A DNA stretch of 64,000 bases from Winogradskyella thalassocola (GTDB lineage: Bacteria > Bacteroidota > Bacteroidia > Flavobacteriales > Flavobacteriaceae), in NCBI RefSeq assembly GCF_900099995.1, contig NZ_FNCZ01000001.1:310001-374000 (forward strand). Direction: 5' to 3'. Every line of letters begins with the position of its first letter. The first letter of the stretch is position 1. Shown here piece by piece: positions 48,653 through 55,848 of this stretch. Position numbers and translations under genes: made by a program. Under the pieces are notes generated by a model. The model had not been told where the DNA came from, searched no databases, and saw nothing but the letters and a program-made list of their open reading frames with translations.

Positions 48653-49432
48653 ATGTTAAAAAGACAAGTTAACGACATAGAACTAGATTATGAAGATCAC
48701 GGCAAAGGGCAAGTCCTTTTAATGCTTCATGGCCTAGGATCCACTAAAAAAGATTGGGACGCACAAGTCCCTTTCTTTTCTAAAACCCATCGTGTTATTA
48801 CTGTAGATTTAAGAGGTCATGGCGAATCTACAAAACCAAAAGACGCGTACGGAGTCAAATTAATGACCGAAGATGTTAAGCAACTTTTAGACCAACTGAA
48901 TATAAAAAAAGCCACACTAGTTGGGTTTTCAATGGGTGGTGCGATTGCTTTTGAAATGGCTGCAAAACACCCAGAATATTTAGAGAATTTAGTGATTGTA
49001 AATAGCGGACCAGATTTTAATGCCATGGGCCAAATAGGAAAAGACCTTTTACAGAACCGAACCCATTTTTTAGAAACTCAAGGTTTAGAAATTTTATCGA
49101 AAGAGATTTCTTTTAATATGTTTCCGGAAGATCATCAAATAGATTTAAGAAACGCATTTGAAACCCGTTGCAAAAACAACGATTATAATGCCTATTACAA
49201 ATCGTTTGTCACCTTAATGGATTGGGGTTTGGGAGACCAACTAAAAGACATTAAAACCCCAACTTTAGTGATCGCTTCAGATATGGATTACACTCCAGTT
49301 TCATTTAAACAGGATTACGTCAATCGCATGCAAAACGCAAGCTTAGTTGTAATTAAAAATTCTAGACATGGAGTGGTTTTAGATCAGCCCGATGCTTTTA
49401 ATTTAGAACTTCAAAAATTTTTAGAAGCATAA
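48653..49432 (+). CDS. Cytoplasmic alpha/beta hydrolase
   Basis: 259 residues without a signal peptide. The alpha/beta hydrolase core is intact: 'LMLHGLGSTKKDWDAQVPFF' (oxyanion region), Ser in 'LVGFSMGGAIAFEMA' (near 90), acid in 'LVIASDMDYTP' and His in 'KNSRHGVVLDQPDAF' (near 240). Similar enzymes hydrolyse lactones, short esters and hydroxyalkanoate oligomers. The pattern does not decide between them. It is sandwiched between the TonB receptor and the 3-hydroxybutyrate-dehydrogenase-like gene. Confidence 0.92.
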   Translation: MLKRQVNDIELDYEDHGKGQVLLMLHGLGSTKKDWDAQVPFFSKTHRVITVDLRGHGESTKPKDAYGVKLMTEDVKQLLDQLNIKKATLVGFSMGGAIAFEMAAKHPEYLENLVIVNSGPDFNAMGQIGKDLLQNRTHFLETQGLEILSKEISFNMFPEDHQIDLRNAFETRCKNNDYNAYYKSFVTLMDWGLGDQLKDIKTPTLVIASDMDYTPVSFKQDYVNRMQNASLVVIKNSRHGVVLDQPDAFNLELQKFLEA

Positions 49433-49518
49433 AACATCCATAACTAGATTTTAAGACCAAAAGGAAATCATTATATGGATGTACCATGTGACAATTAAAA
49501 AACAATAGATATAAACAC

Positions 49519-50289
49519 ATGAATAAGACCGTACTTATAACAGGAAGCACAAGTGGTATTGGTTTAGGCATTGCCAAAAAATTTGCTAAAGAAGGTTATA
49601 ATATTATGTTTCATGGTTTGGAAGCCAACGGACAAGATATTGCTAATGATATAGCACAAGAGCATAATATAAACGTCGGATTTTCTAATGCCAATTTATT
49701 GCAATCTGACGCCATAGAACATTTGGTAAATGAAACGATAAACACCTTTGGAAGTTTACATATACTCGTTAATAATGCAGGTATTCAGTTTGTGTCACCT
49801 ATTGAAGATTTTCCGAATAGTAAATACGAAAATATCATAGCCATAAACATGAATGCTGTTTTCTACGCTTCAAAAGCTGCTTGGAAACACATGAAAAATC
49901 AAAACTTTGGAAGAATCATTAATGTGTCTTCCGTACATGGCTTAAGAGCATCCGAATTTAAATCGGCCTACGTCACCGCCAAACACGGCGTTATTGGCAT
50001 GACCAAAGTGATGGCTTTAGAAGGAGCTCCTTTTAATATTACTTGTAATGCTATTTGCCCTGGTTATGTAAAAACACCTTTAGTTATTGGTCAGATAAAA
50101 GACCAAGCCAAGGCACATAATATGACGGAAGACGAGGTTGTAGAAAAAGTAATGCTAAAAAAACAAGCCGTTAAACAATTTGTCCCAGTCGAAGCCATTG
50201 CAGACATGGCCATTCTATTAGCTAAAGACAGCTCAACGACTATCACAGGTACCTCTTTTGTTTTAGATGGAGGTTGGAGTGCGCAGTAG
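49519..50289 (+). CDS. bdhA: 3-hydroxybutyrate dehydrogenase-like short-chain dehydrogenase
   Basis: 256-residue classical SDR. NAD(P) site 'VLITGSTSGIGLGIAKKFA' (about 5-23), 'LVNNAGIQFVSPIEDFP' (about 84-100), and the Ser-Tyr-Lys triad in 'INVSSVHGLRASEFKSAYVTAKHGV' (about 133-157). The 'SSVHGLRAS' and 'CNAICPGYVKTPLV' blocks match the D-3-hydroxybutyrate dehydrogenase subfamily, which oxidises 3-hydroxybutyrate to acetoacetate with NAD. It is the strongest substrate clue in the locus. A 3-ketoacyl reductase role is the main alternative, but the active-site context favours the hydroxybutyrate enzyme. Confidence 0.85.
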   Translation: MNKTVLITGSTSGIGLGIAKKFAKEGYNIMFHGLEANGQDIANDIAQEHNINVGFSNANLLQSDAIEHLVNETINTFGSLHILVNNAGIQFVSPIEDFPNSKYENIIAINMNAVFYASKAAWKHMKNQNFGRIINVSSVHGLRASEFKSAYVTAKHGVIGMTKVMALEGAPFNITCNAICPGYVKTPLVIGQIKDQAKAHNMTEDEVVEKVMLKKQAVKQFVPVEAIADMAILLAKDSSTTITGTSFVLDGGWSAQ

Positions 50290-50396
50290 TTGTTGGCTGT
50301 TAACTGTTAAAAACAGTGACTTATAATTTATATGATTTACTTGTATGTATTTTTTAAACTTCTGCTATTTATAAAATCATACGTTTATTAAAATTA

Positions 50397-50443
50397 GGCA
50401 TCAGAACCTTTAAGTGTTAGTCTAAAACTCTGGTGCCTTTTTT
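50397..50443 (+). terminator. Terminator after the hydroxybutyrate-dehydrogenase-like gene
   Basis: 10-bp stem (50397-50406 with 50429-50438, one G-U) around a 22-nt loop, followed by six T residues. It closes the receptor-hydrolase-dehydrogenase block before the regulator gene. Confidence 0.75.
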
Positions 50444-50518
50444 ATACTTTATCCAGAACGCTTCATATATAATTTTTTCGGTTTGTAATTTTTCGGCTAC
50501 TTATTAGACTTAGTAGCT

Positions 50519-51361
50519 ATGACTCACACTTTTAAAGAATTTTCTACAAACGCTATTTTTAATATTGGAAATGAAACTGATTTGCTTTCCTTTAAAAAGG
50601 CGAAACAATGTGAGTTATACACCTTTATTTGGGCAAAAACTGAAGCTATCGATTTAACTATTGACAGCGTTCCGTTTACGGTACCACCTCATAGCATATT
50701 AGCATTAACCCCTATTCAATATCTTCAATACAACGGAGGAAAGGACGTCATCATTTATCAATTTAACAGTGAATTTTATTGTATTAAAGATCACGACCAA
50801 GAAGTAAGTTGTGTTGGTATTCTCTTTTTTGGCAATACTAATATTCCAATTATTCATTTAGATCATACAGAGCAACAGAAGTACAACACGCTTCATGAGG
50901 TCTTTATAGACGAATTAGAAACTGAAGACAACATACAAGCCGAAATGCTCAGAATGTTAATGGCTCGGTTTATTATAAAGAGCACACGCTTGTTAAAGGC
51001 TAAAGAAGGTATTACAGAATCTCCTAAGAGTTCTAAAGTAGATTTATTACGTGAGTTTAATTTCTTGGTAGAACAACATTTTAAAACAGAACACAGTGTC
51101 GCGTTTTATGCCGAAAAACTATTTAGATCACCCAAAACCTTATCTAATAATTTTGCAAAACTCAACAGAAGTCCATTACAAATCATACATAATCGTATTG
51201 TTTTAGAAACACAACGTCAATTAGTCTATACCGATAAAACAGCAAAAGAAATTGCTTACGATATTGGTTTTGAAGACGCGTCTCACTTAAGTCGTTTGTT
51301 CAAAAAAAGTACTTCAATGTCACCTACAGACTATAAAAAACGTTTAAATACCTCTAGTTAG
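50519..51361 (+). CDS. AraC-family transcription regulator
   Basis: 280 residues: an N-terminal beta-rich cupin-like sensor (about 1-160, 'FTVPPHSILALTPIQYLQY') and a C-terminal double helix-turn-helix (about 185-275). The DNA-binding part has 'AEKLFRSPKTLSNNFAKLNRSPLQIIHNRIV' over its first unit and 'TAKEIAYDIGFEDASHLSRLFKKSTSMSPTDYKKR' over the second, both conserved. It follows the dehydrogenase block and a terminator, co-directionally. It is the obvious candidate regulator of the symporter and TonB-receptor operons, possibly through the shared 11-bp box. Confidence 0.92.
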   Translation: MTHTFKEFSTNAIFNIGNETDLLSFKKAKQCELYTFIWAKTEAIDLTIDSVPFTVPPHSILALTPIQYLQYNGGKDVIIYQFNSEFYCIKDHDQEVSCVGILFFGNTNIPIIHLDHTEQQKYNTLHEVFIDELETEDNIQAEMLRMLMARFIIKSTRLLKAKEGITESPKSSKVDLLREFNFLVEQHFKTEHSVAFYAEKLFRSPKTLSNNFAKLNRSPLQIIHNRIVLETQRQLVYTDKTAKEIAYDIGFEDASHLSRLFKKSTSMSPTDYKKRLNTSS

Positions 51362-51451
51362 GAAAAATTGACATGCCATAGGGCAAATTCTTCATTTTAA
51401 AGCACCCACTTACCACGCATCTTTGCATTGTAATATTAAAACAATAACAAG

Positions 51452-51604
51452 ATGACACTAAAAATCAAATCCATATTCAATCTCATAGAGATACTTACAA
51501 ACAGTCCAAAAAAAATAGTAAAAACCATTAACGCAGAAACGCATTGTGAGCATAAACATATTCACGATTACTATTGTGATGCCGAAAAGCCATTTATAAT
51601 CTAA
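51452..51604 (+). CDS. 50-residue His/Cys-containing small protein
   Basis: A short frame opens at ATG 51452, 26 bases after a near-consensus -7 box (CATCTTTG, 51419-51426), and ends at TAA 51602-51604. The product is basic in its first half ('TLKIKSIFNLIEILTNSPKK') and has a C-terminal cluster of metal-type residues ('THCEHKHIHDYYCD': two Cys, four His). The opposite strand also has an open frame here, which I reject. Function unknown. It could be a small metal-binding partner of the AhpD-like protein that follows. Confidence 0.5.
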   Translation: MTLKIKSIFNLIEILTNSPKKIVKTINAETHCEHKHIHDYYCDAEKPFII

Positions 51605-51751
51605 ATTAACAACAAGGGAAATAATGACATGACAAAGGGAATAACAAGCATTCTTTAGCACTGAGATATATCCCAACTTTGTACCAACAAAAAAATCGTA
51701 ACAATTACTAATAATAATTCTGTATCTAATCAGAATAAAAAAACAAAAAAC

Positions 51752-52300
51752 ATGAGCACATTTAATATTTTAAAAAGAGAAGACGTTAGCGCTAATAACC
51801 AAGCCATATTCGATAACCTAAATAAGGCATTAGGTTTTGTACCTAACTTATATGCAACCTATGCCAATAGTGACACTGCTTTAGAAAACTACTTAGCATT
51901 TGCCAATGCAAAAACCTCATTATCCGCTAAAGAAAAAGAAGTTGTGAATCTTGCTGTTAGTCAAGTAAACGATTGTATTTATTGTCTTTCAGCACATACA
52001 GCCATTGGAAAAATGAACGGCTTTACAGATGCACAAATCTTAGAATTAAGAGCTGGTTATTCTACTGTAAATGACAAGTTTGATGCGTTGGCAAAATTGG
52101 CTAAAAACATCACAGAGAACAGAGGTAAAACAGACCAAGACGTCTTAGAAAACTACTTTAATGCTGGTTATACAAAAGGAAATTTAATAGATACCATTTC
52201 TTTAGTTGGCGATAAAACCATCTCTAACTATGTTCACAGCACAACGCAAGTACCAGTAGATTTTCCTGTTGCGCAACCTTTAGAATTAGAAACTATTTAA
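51752..52300 (+). CDS. AhpD-like/carboxymuconolactone decarboxylase-family protein
   Basis: 182 residues, helical, with the redox motif 'VNDCIYCLSAHTAIGKMNGF' (Cys-x-x-Cys-x-x-x-His near 75-82), the hallmark of peroxidase-related members such as AhpD. 'EKEVVNLAVSQ' precedes it. These enzymes reduce peroxides or transfer electrons through the Cys pair. It is followed 32 bases later by a cupredoxin-like gene, probably cotranscribed. Confidence 0.9.
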   Translation: MSTFNILKREDVSANNQAIFDNLNKALGFVPNLYATYANSDTALENYLAFANAKTSLSAKEKEVVNLAVSQVNDCIYCLSAHTAIGKMNGFTDAQILELRAGYSTVNDKFDALAKLAKNITENRGKTDQDVLENYFNAGYTKGNLIDTISLVGDKTISNYVHSTTQVPVDFPVAQPLELETI

Positions 52301-52332
52301 TTAATAATCATAATCCATAAAATTTAAAAAAG

Positions 52333-52716
52333 ATGAAAACAATTGTAGCCATTATCGCGATCGCATTAACCTTTACTTTAACAGGAAATGCACAAGACGC
52401 AATGACCACTAAAGCAACAACAGTGTCTTTAGAACAAACAAAAGGGGTATTTACACAAACGGAATTAACCTTAACAGAAGGCGATTATATTTTTGAAATT
52501 GCCAATAATAATGTTGGTCTACAAGTTGGTTTTGTATTGGTTCCTAAAGGAAAAGATGCTTCTAAACCAGAAAATCATATTAAAACGGCTTATGTTACTA
52601 AAGCTGTAGAAAACAACACTAAAGAATCTAGTAATGTAACCACATTGGCTAAGGGAGAATACGTGTATTTCTGTCCTTTAAATCACACACCTCAATACAC
52701 ACTTACAGTAGAATAG
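52333..52716 (+). CDS. Exported cupredoxin-like protein with one copper ligand missing
   Basis: 127 residues: signal peptide ('AIIAIALTFTLTGNAQ' region) and a small cupredoxin fold. The C-terminal loop 'YVYFCPLNHTPQYTL' carries the Cys and a His of a copper site. In the N half, the strand 'YIFEIANNNVGLQVGFVLVPKG' has Leu-Gln where cupredoxins of this type, as I recall them, have His-Glu, so the first His ligand seems to be lost. Copper binding is therefore doubtful. Electron transfer or a purely structural role are alternatives. Follows the AhpD-like gene. Confidence 0.82.
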   Translation: MKTIVAIIAIALTFTLTGNAQDAMTTKATTVSLEQTKGVFTQTELTLTEGDYIFEIANNNVGLQVGFVLVPKGKDASKPENHIKTAYVTKAVENNTKESSNVTTLAKGEYVYFCPLNHTPQYTLTVE

Positions 52717-52752
52717 ATTTCACTTAAGTGGTCTATTTTAAATTAAAAAAAA

Positions 52753-52776
52753 AGCAACCTATTGGGTTGCTCTTTT
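52753..52776. terminator. Bidirectional terminator between the cupredoxin-like gene and ssb
   Basis: 7-bp stem (52753-52759 and 52765-52771) with a 5-nt loop, A run on the left and T run on the right. It serves both convergent genes. Confidence 0.8.
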
Positions 52777-52801
52777 TCGTTTTATCTATAAATAAATCTA
52801 A

Positions 52802-53134
52802 TTATTTTCCTAACATTAAAAGCTCATTACAAACCACTTCTGTAGTGTAGCGCTTTATACCATCTTTATCTTCCCAAGATCGCGATGTTAACTTCCCTTC
52901 TATGGCCACTTCTTTGCCTTTGGTAATATATTTCTCAATAATCTGTGCTGTTTTTCCCCAAGCAACTACATTGTGCCACTGTGTGTCTGTGATCTTTTCG
53001 CCTTGTGCATTTTTATAACTATCATTAGTGGCGATAGAGAATTTTGCTAAGATTTTTCCGGATTCAAAATTGGTGATTTCTGGGTCTTGTCCTAAGTTAC
53101 CAATCAACTGTACTTTGTTTTTAAGTGTGTTCAT
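52802..53134 (-). CDS. ssb: Single-stranded DNA-binding protein, short form
   Basis: 110-residue OB-fold protein. 'NKVQLIGNLGQDPEITNF' (about 5-22), 'KFSIATND', 'TQWHNVVAWGKTAQIIEKYITKGKEVAIEGKLTSRSWEDKDG' spread over about 46-88, and 'YTTEVVCNELLMLGK' at the end. The acidic C-terminal tail that recruits partner proteins in the main SSB is absent. Flavobacteria often have such a short extra copy next to a full-length SSB elsewhere. Its promoter, on the minus strand, has a near-consensus CATCTTTG at about 53193-53200. It stands at the edge of the island-like region. Confidence 0.92.
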   Translation of the reverse strand: MNTLKNKVQLIGNLGQDPEITNFESGKILAKFSIATNDSYKNAQGEKITDTQWHNVVAWGKTAQIIEKYITKGKEVAIEGKLTSRSWEDKDGIKRYTTEVVCNELLMLGK

Positions 53135-53255
53135 AATTTCTAAATTTAATGGTTAAACAGTTAATACTATCGAGTTCTAATGTTTCGACATTGCAAAGAT
53201 GTGATAGCTTCCAAATATTATTCGGTAGTTACCTACTTACATACGTTTGTAATTA

Positions 53256-53361
53256 TTTGTTATCGCTTGTAAATGGATAATGACTGATTATAGTGGCACC
53301 TATATACAATTTACCACAAGATTACTAAGAAATTATAATAGCGAAGAAAATCGCTTTTTTT
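53256..53361 (+). ncRNA. Candidate small RNA upstream of ssb (opposite strand)
   Basis: A perfect TACGTTTG -7 box (53242-53249) faces right. About 105 bases later a hairpin (53340-53344 with 53351-53355) runs into seven T residues, a plausible terminator. No open frame lies between. The 403-base gap 53135-53537 otherwise holds only the ssb promoter and AT-rich sequence. Confidence 0.3.
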
Positions 53362-53537
53362 AATGTGAAGTATGTAAGTTAATTAATTTAAGTAATGCAA
53401 TACTAGCGAGTCAGTATAGCTACTTAGGCATCCTGCCGATTCAAAAATCAAATTAAAATCTTACATTTCAATGATCGTGTTAGCACTTGTCAATATTTAC
53501 CGTTTGGCTTAATCTTGACTTACGACCAAAATCGATG

Positions 53538-53654
53538 CTACTTTTTATCCTTATCCTGTTTAGGTTTAGGAACAGACACTTTTAGAACGTCGTCTAATGT
53601 GCCTTTTATTTTTAAGCTTTCCTTTTTGACTGGATTTGTTTCTTGTTTACTCAT
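53538..53654 (-). CDS. 38-residue basic small protein, third gene of a coupled operon
   Basis: The frame runs from ATG 53654 to TAG 53538. The peptide is strongly charged ('SKQETNPVKKESLKIKGTL', then 'VPKPKQDKDKK'). It begins 2 bases after the stop of the 136-residue gene upstream. Tight spacing is the main support. Function unknown. Confidence 0.5.
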   Translation of the reverse strand: MSKQETNPVKKESLKIKGTLDDVLKVSVPKPKQDKDKK

Positions 53655-53656
53655 CT

Positions 53657-54067
53657 CTAAATGACTTTTATTGATTTTATATAAGCCTTGTTAAGTTTAA
53701 GTCTAAACTCTATATAATGAGATCCTTCATAAGGGGTTATTTCAACGTCCACAGAAACTCGTGGTTCTAAATTTGACCAACGCACAAATTTTTTAAATAA
53801 AGACATTCCTGCTTTACCATTTAATTTAAAATCAAAAAATAATGTACCTTTTTTTTCAATGATATAATTGATGATAATACTGCTTACGGCACTTCTTAAT
53901 GATTTACAATAAATAGAGTCACTTTTACCTAATAAATTCACCAATGAAACCTCAGTGTGCTTCATGCTTACTGAATCATCAAAAACTAATTGGTATGGTG
54001 TGTGAGTGGAACTCATGAACCTAAAAACATCTAGTCCATAAATATTTTCCCTTGTAACTACAATCAT
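53657..54067 (-). CDS. 136-residue protein of unknown function, second gene of a coupled operon
   Basis: 136 residues of mixed alpha/beta type with 'RENIYGLDVFRFMSSTHTPYQLVF' near the N terminus. A positively charged C half contains 'FDFKLNGKAGMSLFKKFVRW' and the ending 'YIEFRLKLNKAYIKSIKVI'. No signal peptide, membrane segment or known motif. The start codon shares one base with the previous gene's stop (TAATG), and the next gene follows after 2 bases, so three genes are translated as one coupled unit. No family is recognised. The location between ssb and an IS element suggests horizontally acquired DNA. Confidence 0.7.
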   Translation of the reverse strand: MIVVTRENIYGLDVFRFMSSTHTPYQLVFDDSVSMKHTEVSLVNLLGKSDSIYCKSLRSAVSSIIINYIIEKKGTLFFDFKLNGKAGMSLFKKFVRWSNLEPRVSVDVEITPYEGSHYIEFRLKLNKAYIKSIKVI

Positions 54068-54234
54068 TAAGCCCCTCTTACCTGTTTATATGCGCTAACA
54101 GCTAGATTCATTAAGTCTCTCTTTCTAGAGAGAGCTTTTTGAATCCTATTAACCTTTGCAGGTGATGGGTTTTCGTCTACCTTATAGGCAATATTATTGC
54201 TGTCAAGATAATCTGTAATTAATTTCGTGGTCAT
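54067..54234 (-). CDS. 55-residue basic protein, first gene of a coupled operon
   Basis: Frame from ATG 54234 to TAA 54067-54069. The product is helical and basic ('SPAKVNRIQKALSRKRDLMN'), with an N-terminal 'TTKLITDYLDSNNIAYKV' that could form a small fold. Its stop overlaps the next start (TAATG). A good promoter with an overlapping palindrome lies 60 bases upstream. The size and charge allow a DNA-binding regulator or an antitoxin-like role, but there is no direct evidence. Confidence 0.6.
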   Translation of the reverse strand: MTTKLITDYLDSNNIAYKVDENPSPAKVNRIQKALSRKRDLMNLAVSAYKQVRGA

Positions 54235-54293
54235 TTTGTTGAGTGTTATAAAATAAACGTTATTAATAATGTAAATAAGGTTCTTTTATGGTG

Positions 54294-54313
54294 CAAAAGT
54301 ACAAAACTTGTAC
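54294..54313 (-). promoter_or_regulatory. Promoter with an overlapping GTACAA/TTGTAC palindrome
   Basis: On the minus strand, TACTTTTG (54301-54294) is an exact -7 box, 60 bases before the first small gene. The palindrome GTACAA-3 bp-TTGTAC at 54299-54313 overlaps the upstream edge of that box, where a repressor would block polymerase. Confidence 0.6.
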
Positions 54314-54396
54314 CAAAGTCATATGCAATTATACATTATTTTATATAAATTACGCTAAAAATAGTTGCTTATTCGTCGAAATACAATGTTAAAGCT

Positions 54397-55440
54397 TACG
54401 TAAATATTGCATTTATATTGATTTACATATGTTGCTATAGGTTAATCTTTTATAGCTCAACACACTCTCACTATCAACTAAAAACTTCTCAAACTTCTCT
54501 TGACTTGTCAACGCTCTAGTATTAAAACGTGCGCTATATTCATCCAAATAACGTTCTAAATGCTTTTCGCTTACTTGGTGGTAAACACCATATAAACCAC
54601 GCTTTAAAACTGACCAAAACCCCTCAATCGTATTAGTATGAACATTACCTTCAACATAAATATTAAGAGCATGTTTAACATTGTCATGTGTATAGAATCG
54701 CTTTAGTTGATTATATGCAGGGGCTTCATCAGAATAGATAGTCGCATCCTGTGGAACGTGTGTCGTCACAAAATCTACCATATTCTGCGTAGTCTCTCCG
54801 CTTACGTGTCTCAAAGCAACTTTACCGTTACGCTCGATAATACCTATAATAACTTTTTTAGGCTTATACGCTTTACCCTCATTTGTAAGGTTCTTATCTT
54901 CCTGTGAACGTCTTTTATTGTAATGCTTGTTGCGTTCTTTTCCGCCGATATATGTAGCATCGGTTTCTATCGTTTTACTCTCTCCCAACATTTGCGGAGA
55001 CTTTTCTTTCAGCATTTCTCTAATGCGGTGTAAAACGTGCCAAGCTGATTTTTGAGTAATTCCCAAGTCTAAAGCCAATTGAACCGAACTAATACCTTTC
55101 TTGTGCGTTGTAGCTAAGAAAATCGCTGCAAACCAAATTCTTAAAGGAATATTTGAATTATGGAATATAGTTCCAGTTGTTACCGTGAAATCCTTTTTAC
55201 AATCCTTATCACTACATCTAAAACCTCTTTTCGTTCTGTACGCTTTAACACACCCACAATGAGGACACGCAACATCGCCGTTCCAACGAATAGTCTCGTA
55301 ATACTCTTTACAGGTACTTTCTTCTTTGAAGTGATCTAAAAGCTGTGGAAGTGATTTAAAATTCATAGTAACGGTTATTAGATATACAAATATATACGTA
55401 TTATTTTGCAATTACAAATATTTATGCAATTATTTACGTA
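54397..55440 (-). mobile_element. IS1595-family insertion sequence (ISXO2-like)
   Basis: Imperfect terminal inverted repeats flank the transposase gene: 54397-54420 on the left and 55415-55440 on the right. They share the ten outer bases TACGTAAATA and an inner TTGCAT, with one base inserted between. The left repeat overlaps the transposase stop. The expected 8-bp target duplication is not visible at these ends, so the exact boundaries may differ by some bases. Confidence 0.7.
54413..55366 (-). CDS. IS1595-family transposase
   Basis: ATG 55366 gives 317 residues; an in-frame start 45 bases upstream falls near the IS end. The order is typical of the ISXO2-like group. An N-terminal zinc ribbon comes first ('VACPHCGCVKAYRTKRGFRCSDKDC', six Cys in about 33-57). 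A helix-turn-helix follows ('GISSVQLALDLGITQKSAWHVLHRIR'), then the DDE/N core with 'ETDATYIGG', 'YSDEAPAYNQL' and 'NTIEGFWSVLKRGLYGVYH'. The element looks intact, as no frameshift is present. Confidence 0.93.
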   Translation of the reverse strand: MNFKSLPQLLDHFKEESTCKEYYETIRWNGDVACPHCGCVKAYRTKRGFRCSDKDCKKDFTVTTGTIFHNSNIPLRIWFAAIFLATTHKKGISSVQLALDLGITQKSAWHVLHRIREMLKEKSPQMLGESKTIETDATYIGGKERNKHYNKRRSQEDKNLTNEGKAYKPKKVIIGIIERNGKVALRHVSGETTQNMVDFVTTHVPQDATIYSDEAPAYNQLKRFYTHDNVKHALNIYVEGNVHTNTIEGFWSVLKRGLYGVYHQVSEKHLERYLDEYSARFNTRALTSQEKFEKFLVDSESVLSYKRLTYSNICKSI

Positions 55441-55470
55441 CTATATTGTGATTTATTATATATTTGTACT

Positions 55471-55683
55471 GTGATTAGAGACTTGAAAAGTTTATATGCG
55501 TTGATACTCAATAATAAAGTTGAGTTCTTTGATACTAATTTAAAATCGTTTGTAGAAAAATTAAATGATTTTGATAGTAACTCGAGGAATTACGACTATT
55601 ACTATAGAAAATTTAAGAATTTAGATTATATAGAAATTGTAAACAAAGATGGTGTAAAATACCATTTGCAAAAACTTTTGTAG
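55471..55683 (+). CDS. 70-residue hypothetical protein, possibly leaderless
   Basis: Starts with GTG 55471 and encodes a helical protein rich in Asn, Tyr and Lys ('FDTNLKSFVEKLNDFDSNSRNYDYYYRKF') that ends 'DGVKYHLQKLL'. A perfect -7 box (TATATTTG, 55459-55466) lies 4 bases before the start, so a transcript would begin at or next to the start codon. No family is recognised. Base composition matches the island. Confidence 0.5.
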   Translation: MIRDLKSLYALILNNKVEFFDTNLKSFVEKLNDFDSNSRNYDYYYRKFKNLDYIEIVNKDGVKYHLQKLL

Positions 55684-55688
55684 ATTTG
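55681..55688 (+). promoter_or_regulatory. -7 promoter element (TAGATTTG) for the candidate small RNA
   Basis: Exact TAnnTTTG match, overlapping the stop of the 70-residue gene and just before a structured, non-coding region. Confidence 0.5.
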
Positions 55689-55694
55689 TAAAAT

Positions 55695-55848
55695 GAAAAA
55701 AGGGAGCGTCCGTGAAAACTAACTCCCAATTCCGACTTTAAGTTAGAAGCCCTATCCAGATGGAAGACGGCACACTTTTAACGGATAGTCTGATACTTCC
55801 AAATGAGGAAGCCTTTTAGTATAAGCACCTTTTGAGGTGCTTTTTTTT
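55695..55848 (+). ncRNA. Candidate structured small RNA with its own promoter and terminator
   Basis: About 150 nt without a useful open frame contain four consecutive hairpins. These are GGGAG/CTCCC (55702-55706, 55723-55727), CTATCC/GGATAG (55752-55757, 55783-55788), CTTCC/GGAAG (55796-55800, 55807-55811) and a terminator of 8 bp (55823-55830, 55835-55842) followed by eight T residues. The -7 box just upstream and the terminator at the end define a discrete unit. Its identity is not known to me. Rfam families such as Flavo-1 should be tested. Confidence 0.5.

Noticed and set aside
51458..51676. 72-codon minus-strand frame
   Set aside because: Hydrophobic, Cys/Tyr-rich antisense composition. 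The plus strand has a better-supported 50-codon frame with a promoter box.
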